In this document: piece by piece, positions 15,442-23,710 of the stretch
Layout: every line of letters begins with the position of its first letter
Numbering within the stretch: the stretch's first letter is position 1
Origin: Paenimyroides viscosum
GTDB lineage: Bacteria; Bacteroidota; Bacteroidia; Flavobacteriales; Flavobacteriaceae
Direction: 5' to 3'
NCBI RefSeq assembly: GCF_003858535.1
Contig: NZ_RQTJ01000011.1
Coordinates: 18,828-82,827, forward strand
Length of the DNA stretch: 64,000 nt
Notes under the pieces: generated by a model
What the model saw: the letters and a program-made list of their open reading frames with translations, nothing else
The model's database searches: none
What the model was told of the DNA's origin: nothing
Made by a program: the position numbers and the translations under genes

Positions 15442-16498
15442 AATAATTTGCTGGCAAAACTTCTAGATATGTCAAAAACCAAACACCATTTAGTGATGTA
15501 CCATGATCAGGCAAAGATTCAACCATTTTAAATTTAATTCGTCTACCAGGTTGTAATAGATATTTCAAATTAGATGCGCAAGCATGACACATCTCTGTAT
15601 TTGATCCAAAATGAGGTGATTCAATACTTAATCCCCAATCTTCATCTTCAATATTTCTAAAATATTTTTTAAATTGTTCAGAACTATTAATAATTCTTAC
15701 TGAAAAGCCCCTAAAGTCATTATCTGTTTCAGTTATTACTCCATACAAATCTCCATTATCTTCAAACCACGAAGGGTTTAATTCTAAAAGATCGTTATTA
15801 ATTACCATCTCTTTCTTAAAAACGTAGAAATCGCTAGTTAGATAGTTAGGTGCAGGTGGCAATGCCGATTTGTAACGCTGATTGTTTGAATTATCCCATC
15901 CTTCCTCAATTGCCTGTAATCTTTTCGTTTGGGACGGATGTGTTTGGGTATCATTAACAGAACCAATTAATTTCATAGCTTTTAAAGCTTGTTCTTTAGT
16001 TGCTCCCATTTTGTATAAAACATAACCACTAAACTTATCAGCTTCTAATTCTTTTAATGGAACAGAACCTAAATTATCTTCTGTATGCCCACTTAAGTGA
16101 TGGCCTATTTCATGAGCTAAAATTGATACAGATGTCCAAAATGTATCAGAGTACCATTCAACATCATTAAATAATTTAGAGTCATAAACAATAACCCTTT
16201 CATTATCTATAATTGTTGCAAAAGCATTATTAATATAATCAGCTCTGTAAACCTTAAAATTATTAGGCAAACCTGAATAAGATACAATGTTTTCAACTAT
16301 TTGATTTACTCTATCTTCCGCCGGGAGAAAATTCTTTTCAATTTCAATCAAACTAGTATAACCACATCCTTTAACTTTGGATTGGACTACTACTTCTGAA
16401 GTATTTGTAGTTTCACTATTTATTCCTTCTTTGGATTCTTGCTTACAACTTAAGAATATAAAACTTGTAAGTAATAGACAGAATATATTGTTTTTCAT
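15422..16498 (-). CDS. M48-type zinc metalloprotease lipoprotein
   Basis: The N-terminus (MKNNIFCLLLTSFIFLSC) is a lipoprotein signal. The zinc motif AHEIGHHLSGH lies near residues 128-138, and the third ligand is in KELEADKFSGY about 20 residues later. This matches peptidase family M48 (BepA/Oma1-type gluzincin), which degrades misfolded envelope proteins. THPSQTKRLQAIEEGW is the typical end of the M48 domain. Residues about 210-358 form an extra beta-rich domain with a CHAC motif that I do not recognise. It acts in the periplasm, anchored to a membrane. It is in an operon with the hypothetical gene at 15046. Confidence 0.82.
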   Translation of the reverse strand: MKNNIFCLLLTSFIFLSCKQESKEGINSETTNTSEVVVQSKVKGCGYTSLIEIEKNFLPAEDRVNQIVENIVSYSGLPNNFKVYRADYINNAFATIIDNERVIVYDSKLFNDVEWYSDTFWTSVSILAHEIGHHLSGHTEDNLGSVPLKELEADKFSGYVLYKMGATKEQALKAMKLIGSVNDTQTHPSQTKRLQAIEEGWDNSNNQRYKSALPPAPNYLTSDFYVFKKEMVINNDLLELNPSWFEDNGDLYGVITETDNDFRGFSVRIINSSEQFKKYFRNIEDEDWGLSIESPHFGSNTEMCHACASNLKYLLQPGRRIKFKMVESLPDHGTSLNGVWFLTYLEVLPANYFDKLPK

Positions 16499-16510
16499 AT
16501 AATTCTCAAT

Positions 16511-17947
16511 CTAAACCTCATCCAAAGTTTCATCAGTTAATCGATATGGAGCTTCATCATCAAACTCGCCTTCCCATTTGGCAATTACAACTGTAGCTAA
16601 ACAGTTACCAATAACGTTTACCGATGTTCGTGCCATATCCATTAATTCATCGATACCTAAAATAGCGGCAATAATAAATACAGGCAATCCAAATTGTTCT
16701 GCCGTTGCAATCAATACAATTAACGATGCACGCGGAACGGCTGCTACTCCTTTTGATGTGATCATCAAGGTAAAGGCAATAGCTAATTGTTGACCAATAT
16801 CTAAATTCATTCCGGCTGCTTGCGCAACAAATATCGATGCTAACGAAAGATAAAGCGACGTTCCATCTAAATTAAAACTGTAACCTGTAGGAATTACAAA
16901 CGATACAATTTTACGTGGCACTCCGAATTTTTCCATCGCACTCATGGCTTTTGGTAAAGCGGCATCGGAACTTGTAGTTGCAAATGCAATAGAAACCGGT
17001 TCTTTTACGGCTGCAATAAACTTTTTAATAGGTATTTTTAAGAACAGCATAATCGGCACAAAAACCAGCAATATAAAAAATACCAGCGCCATGTATAGAG
17101 ATCCTAAAAGCATAAACAGATTTTTAAGGATATCAACACCTAAATGTCCTACCGTATAAGCCATTGCTGCCCCCACACCAATTGGTGCAAAATACATAAT
17201 AATATTTGTAAATTTAAACATAACCTCAGACAAGCTTTCGGTAAAATCTACCATTGGTTTACGTTTCTTTTCTTCTACCATCGCTAAACCAATTCCGAAT
17301 AAAACCGAAAATACCACAACTTGCAATACTTGATTTTCATACATTGATTTTACGATGTTTTCTGGAAAAAGATCATAAATAAAATGAGCAAACTTATAAA
17401 TACCTTGCACATTTTCTGGCAAAGTTTGTAAAGCCGGATCTGGTGCTTTTGGCGTTGGCAACTCTTCTTGCGGCATGTTTTGCATATCAATACCAACACC
17501 TGCTTGTGTAATATTAATTACTGCTAAACCAATAAAAATAGCACATGAGGTAGCACAAAAGAAATACAGCATTGATTTCCAAGCCATACGTCCAACCTGT
17601 TTTAAATCTGAATGTCCGGCGATACCATACACCAACGTTGCAAAAATAATAGGTGCTACAATGGTTTTAACTAATTTAATGAATCCTTTACTTAAAGGTT
17701 GCAGTGCCATTGCGGCATTCGGAAAATCAATACCAACAAAAACTCCGAGAATCATACAAACAATAATCCAAGTTGTAAGGTTTTTTCTTATAAATGCATT
17801 TACAATAAATACCAACGCAGTAGACCAACGAAGACCTATCATAAGATCGGGCGAAACTGAAAAAATATCAAATTCGTATAAAAGAGTTATTATAATTGCA
17901 AGAGTAATAAATATCGAAGTAAAAATTCCTAATTTAGTTTTAAACAT
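16511..17947 (-). CDS. Dicarboxylate/amino acid:cation symporter (DAACS family)
   Basis: The 478-aa membrane protein is a sodium or proton-coupled symporter for glutamate, aspartate or C4-dicarboxylates. Family hallmarks are the Ser-rich hairpin (AFATTSSDAALPKAM), the TM7 motif FVIPTGYSFNLDGTSLYLSLASIF, the second hairpin (MITSKGVAAVPRASLIVL) and the TM8 segment DELMDMARTSVNVIGNCLATVVIAKWEGEF. Asp and Asn in the last helix contact the substrate amino and carboxyl groups in this family. The insertion at about residues 155-185 is Pro-rich. It is a single gene on the minus strand. Confidence 0.9.
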   Translation of the reverse strand: MFKTKLGIFTSIFITLAIIITLLYEFDIFSVSPDLMIGLRWSTALVFIVNAFIRKNLTTWIIVCMILGVFVGIDFPNAAMALQPLSKGFIKLVKTIVAPIIFATLVYGIAGHSDLKQVGRMAWKSMLYFFCATSCAIFIGLAVINITQAGVGIDMQNMPQEELPTPKAPDPALQTLPENVQGIYKFAHFIYDLFPENIVKSMYENQVLQVVVFSVLFGIGLAMVEEKKRKPMVDFTESLSEVMFKFTNIIMYFAPIGVGAAMAYTVGHLGVDILKNLFMLLGSLYMALVFFILLVFVPIMLFLKIPIKKFIAAVKEPVSIAFATTSSDAALPKAMSAMEKFGVPRKIVSFVIPTGYSFNLDGTSLYLSLASIFVAQAAGMNLDIGQQLAIAFTLMITSKGVAAVPRASLIVLIATAEQFGLPVFIIAAILGIDELMDMARTSVNVIGNCLATVVIAKWEGEFDDEAPYRLTDETLDEV

Positions 17948-18108
17948 AAGGTTTGTATAAAATAGTGAAAAGCAAATATAAATAGTTTTTTTTTGCTTAT
18001 TAAGATCCTACGTATTAAATTTTAACCGGTTATTAACAACATTTCAAAATAAATTTGTTACTTTTAATACACTTTAATTTTTTATTAAACTATTAAATAA
18101 AATTTGTT

Positions 18109-18489
18109 ATGGGAAAAACAGGAAACACATTAGTAGCTATTTTAGCAGGTGCAGCAGTAGGTGCTGTAGCAGGAGTATTATTAGCGCCGGAACAAGGTGA
18201 GAAAACTAGAAAAAAGATTTCGGACGGACTTAAGTCTGGAACTGATGATTTAAACTGCAAAATGGACGAATTAAAAAATCAGGTTAAAAGTTTAATTTCT
18301 TCTAAAAAAGCTAATTTCGAATCATCTTTTGATTCATTACTTAATAAAGCTGATGACAAAAAAGAAGATGTTATTGCAAGTTTAGAGCGTAAATTGGCTG
18401 AATTAAAAGGACAAGCTTCTAATGCAGTTGACAAAGCAAAAGATATGACTAACAAAGCTGCAGATAATATTAAATCTGAGTTAAAATAG
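18109..18489 (+). CDS. YtxH-domain protein
   Basis: The 126-aa protein starts with a Gly/Ala membrane segment and the YtxH signature (LVAILAGAAVGAVAGVLLAPEQGEKTRKKI). A long Lys/Asp helix with repeated KA-D and KAKD units follows, likely amphipathic. YtxH proteins are small envelope stress proteins of unclear mechanism. The gene is first of a three-gene operon with the holin-like gene (3-bp gap) and the 18856 gene. A TAnnTTTG-like element (TAAATTTG) is at 18050-18057. Confidence 0.82.
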   Translation: MGKTGNTLVAILAGAAVGAVAGVLLAPEQGEKTRKKISDGLKSGTDDLNCKMDELKNQVKSLISSKKANFESSFDSLLNKADDKKEDVIASLERKLAELKGQASNAVDKAKDMTNKAADNIKSELK

Positions 18490-18492
18490 TCT

Positions 18493-18843
18493 ATGGCATT
18501 TAATGAAGAGCTAAAAAACAATCTTCATGAAATGAAGTCTGAAGCTAAAGCTTATTTAGAAACCAATGTTGATTATTATTCACTGTTGGGGTTTAAAGTA
18601 GTATCTAAAGCTACAGGCTTCATTTTTAAAATTTTCGCTTTAAGCCTATTTGCTGTTTTATCGTTGTTTTTTTTATCGTTTGCTGCAGCATTTGCCATAG
18701 GAAAAGCCTTAGACAGTAACACTTACGGTTTTTTAATTATAGGTGGTTTTTATATTTTTATTGCGCTTGTTGTTTATTCAATGCGCAAGGTTATGATAGA
18801 TATTCCTATTCTTAAGAAATTTTCTAGAATCTTTTTTGACTAA
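18493..18843 (+). CDS. Phage-holin-like (YqjE/holin superfamily) membrane protein
   Basis: The 116-aa protein has an N-terminal amphipathic helix (NEELKNNLHEMKSEAKAYLETNVDYY) and two membrane segments (about 48-70, FKIFALSLFAVLSLFFLSFAAAF, and 78-96). This layout matches the putative actinobacterial/Bacteroidota holin superfamily often found beside YtxH genes. Despite the name there is no sign of a phage here. It lies 3 bp after YtxH and 12 bp before the next gene, and the trio is probably a membrane stress operon. Confidence 0.68.
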   Translation: MAFNEELKNNLHEMKSEAKAYLETNVDYYSLLGFKVVSKATGFIFKIFALSLFAVLSLFFLSFAAAFAIGKALDSNTYGFLIIGGFYIFIALVVYSMRKVMIDIPILKKFSRIFFD

Positions 18844-18855
18844 TATTTATATGAA

Positions 18856-19119
18856 ATGAAAATACGTTACAAATCATACGAAGAGGTTGATAAAGAATTA
18901 GAAATTCTTAGACTTGAACGCGAAATAAGTATTAGGAAGATTGGTAATAATGCCGAAGATATTACCCAACTTTTTTCACCGAGTAATTTACTACAGCAAG
19001 GTTTAACATCTTTTGGTAGTTCGGTAAAAAATTCAAAAGGCATTAAAACCTTAGTTTTATCAACTGTATTTAAATTTTTATTCAACAAATTCATAAAAAA
19101 AAACAAACACCAACTTTAA
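18856..19119 (+). CDS. Hypothetical protein, third gene of the YtxH operon
   Basis: The 87-aa protein begins with a charged helix (YEEVDKELEILRLEREISIRKIGNNAEDI). A Gly/Ser segment and a basic C-terminal helix (VLSTVFKFLFNKFIKKNKHQL) follow. Proteins of this type follow YtxH and holin-like genes in many flavobacteria, but I know no function. The last codons form one arm of the terminator at 19105-19133. Confidence 0.65.
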   Translation: MKIRYKSYEEVDKELEILRLEREISIRKIGNNAEDITQLFSPSNLLQQGLTSFGSSVKNSKGIKTLVLSTVFKFLFNKFIKKNKHQL

Positions 19120-19133
19120 GTTGGTGTTTTGTT
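19105..19133 (+). terminator. Terminator of the YtxH operon
   Basis: AAACACCAACTT and AAGTTGGTGTTT form a 12-bp stem, followed by TGTTTTT. The stem overlaps the stop codon of the 18856 gene. Confidence 0.75.
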
Positions 19134-19137
19134 TTTA

Positions 19138-20130
19138 CTACTGTTCTTCTGTATTATATTGTGAAGGGAAATCGGTTTGTGGAGGAAGATTTCTTTTTGG
19201 TTTATTATAATCACTGTCTTTAGCTTTGGTGTTTTTCATAGCCTCGCCTACCTGATTACTTGCCGTGAACGAAGCCACCATGTTGTTTAGCATATCACTA
19301 CCTGCTTGTGGTGAGTTAGGCAATAAAATTAGGTTTGAGTTGTTTTCTGCACCAATTGACTGTAATGTATCATAATGTTGTGTAACAACAATTAAAGCCG
19401 ACGCTTCTTGCGAATTGATTCCTACTCTGTTTAAAACATCAACTGATTCTACCAAACCACGAGCAATTTCTCTACGCTGATCTGCAATACCCTGACCTTG
19501 TAAACGTTTAGATTCTGCTTCTGCCTTAGCTTTAGCAACAATTCTAATACGTTCTGCTTCTCCTTCATACTCAGCAGCTGTTTTTTCGCGGTCTGCAGCA
19601 TTAATACGGTTCATTGCATGCTTTACCTGAATATCTGGGTCAATATCAGTAATCAGTGTATTAATAATGTCATATCCGTAAGTAACCATTGCATCGTTCA
19701 ACTCACGTTTAACGGCAATTGCGATATCGTCTTTACGTTCAAAAACATCGTCTAATTTTAATTTTGGAACTTCGGCACGCACCACATCAAAAACGTAAGA
19801 AGTAATCTGATCATGCGGATATTCTAATTTATAAAATGCTTCGTAAACACGCTCTTGTACTACTTTAAATTGTACAGAAACTTTCATTTTAACGAATACG
19901 TTATCTTTTGTTTTTGTTTCAATAATAACATCTAACTGTTGAATACGAAGGTTTAATCTTCCTGCAATGCGATCCACAATTGGAATTTTCATTTGTAATC
20001 CTGAATTGCGAATAGATTGGTATTTACCAAAACGTTCTACAATAACGGCAGATTGCTGTTTAACGGTAAAAAAAGATGAAAATATTACTAATAAAATAAT
20101 AGCAATAATAATGTAAAGTGTTAAATCCAT
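19138..20130 (-). CDS. SPFH/band 7 (stomatin-like) membrane protein
   Basis: The 330-aa protein has one N-terminal membrane segment (LYIIIAIILLVIFSSFFTV) and then the SPFH domain, from QQSAVIVERFGKYQSI to about residue 190 (YGYDIINTLITDIDPD). A flotillin/stomatin-like coiled region rich in Ala, Glu and Arg follows (AADREKTAAEYEGEAERIRIVAKAKAEAESKRLQGQG). Members form large oligomeric rings on the membrane and often regulate FtsH proteases. No NfeD partner is next to it. The C-terminus is a polar tail. A QmcA-like role is likely but not proven. Confidence 0.88.
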   Translation of the reverse strand: MDLTLYIIIAIILLVIFSSFFTVKQQSAVIVERFGKYQSIRNSGLQMKIPIVDRIAGRLNLRIQQLDVIIETKTKDNVFVKMKVSVQFKVVQERVYEAFYKLEYPHDQITSYVFDVVRAEVPKLKLDDVFERKDDIAIAVKRELNDAMVTYGYDIINTLITDIDPDIQVKHAMNRINAADREKTAAEYEGEAERIRIVAKAKAEAESKRLQGQGIADQRREIARGLVESVDVLNRVGINSQEASALIVVTQHYDTLQSIGAENNSNLILLPNSPQAGSDMLNNMVASFTASNQVGEAMKNTKAKDSDYNKPKRNLPPQTDFPSQYNTEEQ

Positions 20131-20154
20131 TTTAAATTGTTTTTTGGTAAGATA

Positions 20155-20183
20155 TAAAAAAAACCTCTTTTTTCAAAGAGGCT
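20155..20183 (-). terminator. Terminator of the 20190 lipoprotein gene
   Basis: CCTCTTT (20164-20170) and AAAGAGG (20175-20181) pair, with an A run on the 5' side that is a T run in minus-strand RNA. Confidence 0.65.
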
Positions 20184-20189
20184 TATATG

Positions 20190-20675
20190 CTATTTTTTAT
20201 TGAACGACAATTTTACAGTTCCACCTTCTAATAAACTTAAATATTGTTCGTATTCAGGAAACTGTTCTTTTATTAAAGGAATGTATTCTGAAATATCACT
20301 GTGAATTTCCATGTTAGTTGCTGTTTCAACCGCAATGGTTCCGTTAATTTTATACCCTAGCATATTTAATGAAACGTTGTTTCCGCTTCGTTGAAAAGCA
20401 TCGGTATATTCGGTCACTTTGCAATCGGTGCCTTCGTGTCTAAAGAATATTGCTTTATTACCAGCAGAAAGCTCTAAATAATCTTTGGTACAATTTGCGG
20501 TATGTGGATACTCAATTGTTTGTAGAGGAACAATTTTTACCAATTGAATGGTAGTTGGTTCCCATTTACCAGGTTTTGTAACTACTTCTGTATCTTCTTT
20601 TTTGGTATCGTCTGATCCGCATGAAGTAAAGAATAACCCAGCAAATAATATTGAAAGGAAAAGATATTTTTTCAT
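20190..20675 (-). CDS. Lipocalin-like lipoprotein
   Basis: The 161-aa protein has a lipoprotein signal (LFFTSCGSDD, Cys 19). The mature part reads GKWEPTTIQ and then alternating strands, with a Cys pair (NCTKDYLEL and DCKVTEY) and a final strand GGTVKLSFNKK. This is the pattern of the Bacteroidota lipocalin-like domain (DUF4923/DUF5004 kind): a start GKW, a Cys-flanked hairpin and a final strand. Ligand and function are unknown. It is a single gene closed by a terminator. Confidence 0.6.
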   Translation of the reverse strand: MKKYLFLSILFAGLFFTSCGSDDTKKEDTEVVTKPGKWEPTTIQLVKIVPLQTIEYPHTANCTKDYLELSAGNKAIFFRHEGTDCKVTEYTDAFQRSGNNVSLNMLGYKINGTIAVETATNMEIHSDISEYIPLIKEQFPEYEQYLSLLEGGTVKLSFNKK

Positions 20676-20713
20676 AAATTATTGATTTGTAAATACTTAC
20701 CGAAGATAATAAA

Positions 20714-20742
20714 AAAATCCCATTTTTAGGGAATGGGATTTA
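20714..20742 (-). terminator. Terminator of gltX
   Basis: AAATCCCAT (20715-20723) and ATGGGATTT (20733-20741) form a perfect 9-bp stem, with an A run upstream that gives a U tail on the minus strand. Confidence 0.55.
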
Positions 20743-20871
20743 GAAAAATTTAGAAAAAAATTGTTGTTGTTGATATGAAAAAAATATCATTGTAATTAAC
20801 ACTTGGGCATTTGTTAATCACATTTCAAATATACAACTTAATTTTTAACCTCCAAACATATTGGAAAAAAA

Positions 20872-22389
20872 TTATATATTTTTGAAAAAATTTATTGCGT
20901 TGTGTAATCTTTTAATAGTTTCTGCTTTACCTAGCACACTAATGATTTCGAATAAATCGGGACCTTTCATTTCGCCTACCATAGCAATACGAAGAGGTTG
21001 CATAATTTTACCCATACCTAATTCGTTTACCTGTATCCAGTTTTTTATATCGGTTTCAATTTCTTTTGCCTCGAAATTTTTAACATTTTCTATGATCGAT
21101 ATTACTTGCTGCATTAAACCAGATGTATCAGCTTTCCAATTTTTAGCTGCTTTTTCATCGTACTTTTCTGGTGCAACAAAGAAAAAGTCTGCTAAGGTGT
21201 ATAAATCTGTAGTTAAATTCGCTCGATCTTTAACTAATCCGGCTACTTTTTCAACAACCGCTTTATCAGCAGTAATACCTTTTGAATTTAAAACAGCTTG
21301 TAAATAGCTTGCTAACTCACTATTCTCTTTATTAATTAAAACTTGATGGTTAAACCATTTGTTTTTTTCAGGATCAAATTTAGCTCCAGATTTGTTTACT
21401 CTGCCTAAATCGAAAGATTCTATTAATTCATTTAAAGTGAATAATTCTTTTTCTGTTCCATCGTTCCAACCTAAAAGAGCCAAAAAGTTTACAACTGCTT
21501 CTGGAAAAAAACCTTGTTCGCGGTAACCCATTGCTGTTTCGCCTGTTTCTGATTTCCAATCTAACGGAAAAACTGGGAAACCTAGTTTATCCCCATCACG
21601 TTTTGATAATTTTCCGTTACCTACCGGTTTTAATATTAATGGTAAATGTGCAAATTCTGGTGCATCCCATCCAAAAGATCGATACAATAAATAATGTAAC
21701 GGTAACGACGGCAACCATTCTTCACCACGAATTACATGCGATGTTTCCTGCAAATGATCATCTACAATATTTGCTAAATGGTAGGTTGGCATTCCGTCTG
21801 ATTTATACAATACTTTATCATCTAACAAAGCGGTATCAAACGTAACTTCGCCACGAATCATATCTTTCAACGTAAGTTTTTCATCGATAGGCATTTTAAA
21901 TCGAATAACATACGGATCGTTGTTAAACAATCGTGCCTGTAATTCATCGTGTGTCATGTTTAACGATGTATTTAAAACTTCGCGAACCGTATGGTTGTAT
22001 ATAAAAGTTCTTCCTTCGGCTTCAGCTTCTTTTCGTAGTGCGTCTAAATCTTCGGCAGCATCAAAAGCATAATAAGCAAATCCGTTGTGTAATAAATCTA
22101 AAGCGTATTGTTTATAAAGATGTTTGCGATCGCTTTGACGATATGGTCCAAATTTTTCGTTTAGACCAATAGTTTCATCAGGTTCAATTCCTAACCATTT
22201 TAAAGCTTTAAAAATGTATTCTTCGGCACCTGGAACAAAACGGTTTTGGTCGGTATCTTCAATTCTTAAATAAAAAACACCGTTGTTTTTCTTTGCAAAT
22301 AGGTAATTAAATAAGGCCGTTCTTACACCACCGATATGTAAAGGTCCGGTTGGGCTTGGTGCAAAACGTACACGTACTGGTTTTTTCAT
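20872..22389 (-). CDS. gltX: Glutamyl-tRNA synthetase
   Basis: The enzyme charges tRNA-Glu with glutamate. The start is placed at MKKPVRVRFAPSP (22389), the usual N-terminus; the frame extends 7 Lys-rich codons upstream. The HIGH-type motif PSPTGPLHIGG is at residues about 9-19, and the KMSKS-type loop (NGKLSKRDGDKLGFPVF) is near 260. FDPEKNKWFNHQ marks the C-terminal domain, and the anticodon-binding part ends NAINFFKNI. Length (505 aa) is normal. It lies 34 bp downstream of the pigment cluster's last gene on the same strand and may receive read-through from it. Confidence 0.95.
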   Translation of the reverse strand: MKKPVRVRFAPSPTGPLHIGGVRTALFNYLFAKKNNGVFYLRIEDTDQNRFVPGAEEYIFKALKWLGIEPDETIGLNEKFGPYRQSDRKHLYKQYALDLLHNGFAYYAFDAAEDLDALRKEAEAEGRTFIYNHTVREVLNTSLNMTHDELQARLFNNDPYVIRFKMPIDEKLTLKDMIRGEVTFDTALLDDKVLYKSDGMPTYHLANIVDDHLQETSHVIRGEEWLPSLPLHYLLYRSFGWDAPEFAHLPLILKPVGNGKLSKRDGDKLGFPVFPLDWKSETGETAMGYREQGFFPEAVVNFLALLGWNDGTEKELFTLNELIESFDLGRVNKSGAKFDPEKNKWFNHQVLINKENSELASYLQAVLNSKGITADKAVVEKVAGLVKDRANLTTDLYTLADFFFVAPEKYDEKAAKNWKADTSGLMQQVISIIENVKNFEAKEIETDIKNWIQVNELGMGKIMQPLRIAMVGEMKGPDLFEIISVLGKAETIKRLHNAINFFKNI

Positions 22390-22423
22390 CTTTTTCGTTT
22401 TTTTTTTCAAAGATAGAAAGTTG

Positions 22424-23710
22424 TTAGCGTTTATCTATGAATGTTATTGGTTTTCTACTTAAGGGGTCGTAAATAATCTTTTGCAAAGTTAATTCATCTT
22501 CAAAAATAATTTGTGGAGTAACCCTTAATCTTGCTCTAAAATAATCTTTTAATTTCCCAATAAATTCGTCGGTTGTATCTTCAGAAAAAATACGAATCAA
22601 AATTTCGTCTGTGCCTATTTCGTTGGAAGATATCTCTATTAAATGCAATTTTATTTCTTTAAAATGAGCCACAGCATCGTGCATTGCAGGCGGATAAAGT
22701 GTTGTGCCTTTGTATTTTATCATTTGTTGTTTGCGGCCTTCTACCGGACCTAAACGATAAGTAGATCTCCCGCATTTGCATTTTTCTGTATGTTTACGCA
22801 CCATATCGCCGGTTTTAAAACGCAGCAAAGGCATGGCTTCTACTCCCAACGTTGTTACAACCAGTTCGCCCAATTCGCCATTAGCAACAGGTTCGTTATT
22901 TTCATTGACAATTTCGCTTATAATTAATTCGGGGTGGTGATGACCGCCTGCAAACTGATTGCATTCTGTAAAAGCGGCGCTCATTTCTGTTGATGCGTAT
23001 GTAGAAAAAAGATTAATATTCCATTTTTCCTGTATGCGCTGTGCCAGAAGTGTGGGTTGTAAATCGGTTGTTCGTAAAGCTTCGCCAATGCAGATTACTC
23101 CTTTTACGGAACTGCTTTTATAATCGATGTTATTTTCTTCGGCATACTCGATCATCTTTAAAAGAAACGACGGTACGGCAATTAAAAATTTGGGCTGATA
23201 ACGTAAAATAGAATCCCATTGCAACGGCGGAACACCTGCCCCAACACGCACAATTCCTGCACCTAATTTTCGCAAGCCTAAAAAATATGCCAAACCCGCC
23301 ATAAAACGTCGATCCATAGTGGTCATAAGCTGTACCAAATCGCCTTTTTGAACTCCGGCACCTTGAAATGATAGCATTTCGTTATAAGCCAAACGTTCCA
23401 AATCATTATCAGTTAATCCAAAAGTTACGGGATCACCCAAAGTACCCGAAGTTGTAGCATAATCGCGGATTTCGGTTTTATCAACACAGAAAAAATCCTG
23501 ATTATACATTTGCAAATCGGCTTTTGTAGTTACCGATATTTTTTGCAAATCTTCAACGGTTTTAATGGTATCGATCTGAATATTTTCGGCTTTGAATCTT
23601 CGTTGGTAAAACGGTGAATTTTCTAATAAATACGCGATTTGCTTTTGCAAAAGTGCATTCTGAAAATTTTCAATATCGGTTATGCTTTGGGTTTCTATAT
23701 CGGGAATCAT
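22424..23710 (-). CDS. PaaK-like AMP-forming ligase of the pigment cluster
   Basis: This 428-aa adenylating enzyme resembles phenylacetate-CoA ligases. Seen are the phosphate-binding loop (ATTSGTLGDPVTFGL, about residue 85), the adenine motif STYASTEMSAAF, the hinge GDMVRKHTEKCKCGRSTYRLGPVEGR with a C-x-C pair, and the C-terminal lid. In aryl polyene and flexirubin clusters such a ligase is thought to activate the 4-hydroxycinnamate starter made by the ammonia-lyase and load it on CoA or ACP. That substrate is inferred from the cluster. The start overlaps the C45 gene end by 4 bp (ATGA coupling). It is the last gene of the operon. Confidence 0.82.
   Translation of the reverse strand: MIPDIETQSITDIENFQNALLQKQIAYLLENSPFYQRRFKAENIQIDTIKTVEDLQKISVTTKADLQMYNQDFFCVDKTEIRDYATTSGTLGDPVTFGLTDNDLERLAYNEMLSFQGAGVQKGDLVQLMTTMDRRFMAGLAYFLGLRKLGAGIVRVGAGVPPLQWDSILRYQPKFLIAVPSFLLKMIEYAEENNIDYKSSSVKGVICIGEALRTTDLQPTLLAQRIQEKWNINLFSTYASTEMSAAFTECNQFAGGHHHPELIISEIVNENNEPVANGELGELVVTTLGVEAMPLLRFKTGDMVRKHTEKCKCGRSTYRLGPVEGRKQQMIKYKGTTLYPPAMHDAVAHFKEIKLHLIEISSNEIGTDEILIRIFSEDTTDEFIGKLKDYFRARLRVTPQIIFEDELTLQKIIYDPLSRKPITFIDKR

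Noticed and set aside
18493..18843. Prophage holin
   Set aside because: The gene lies in a YtxH stress operon and there are no phage structural or lysis genes in the window.
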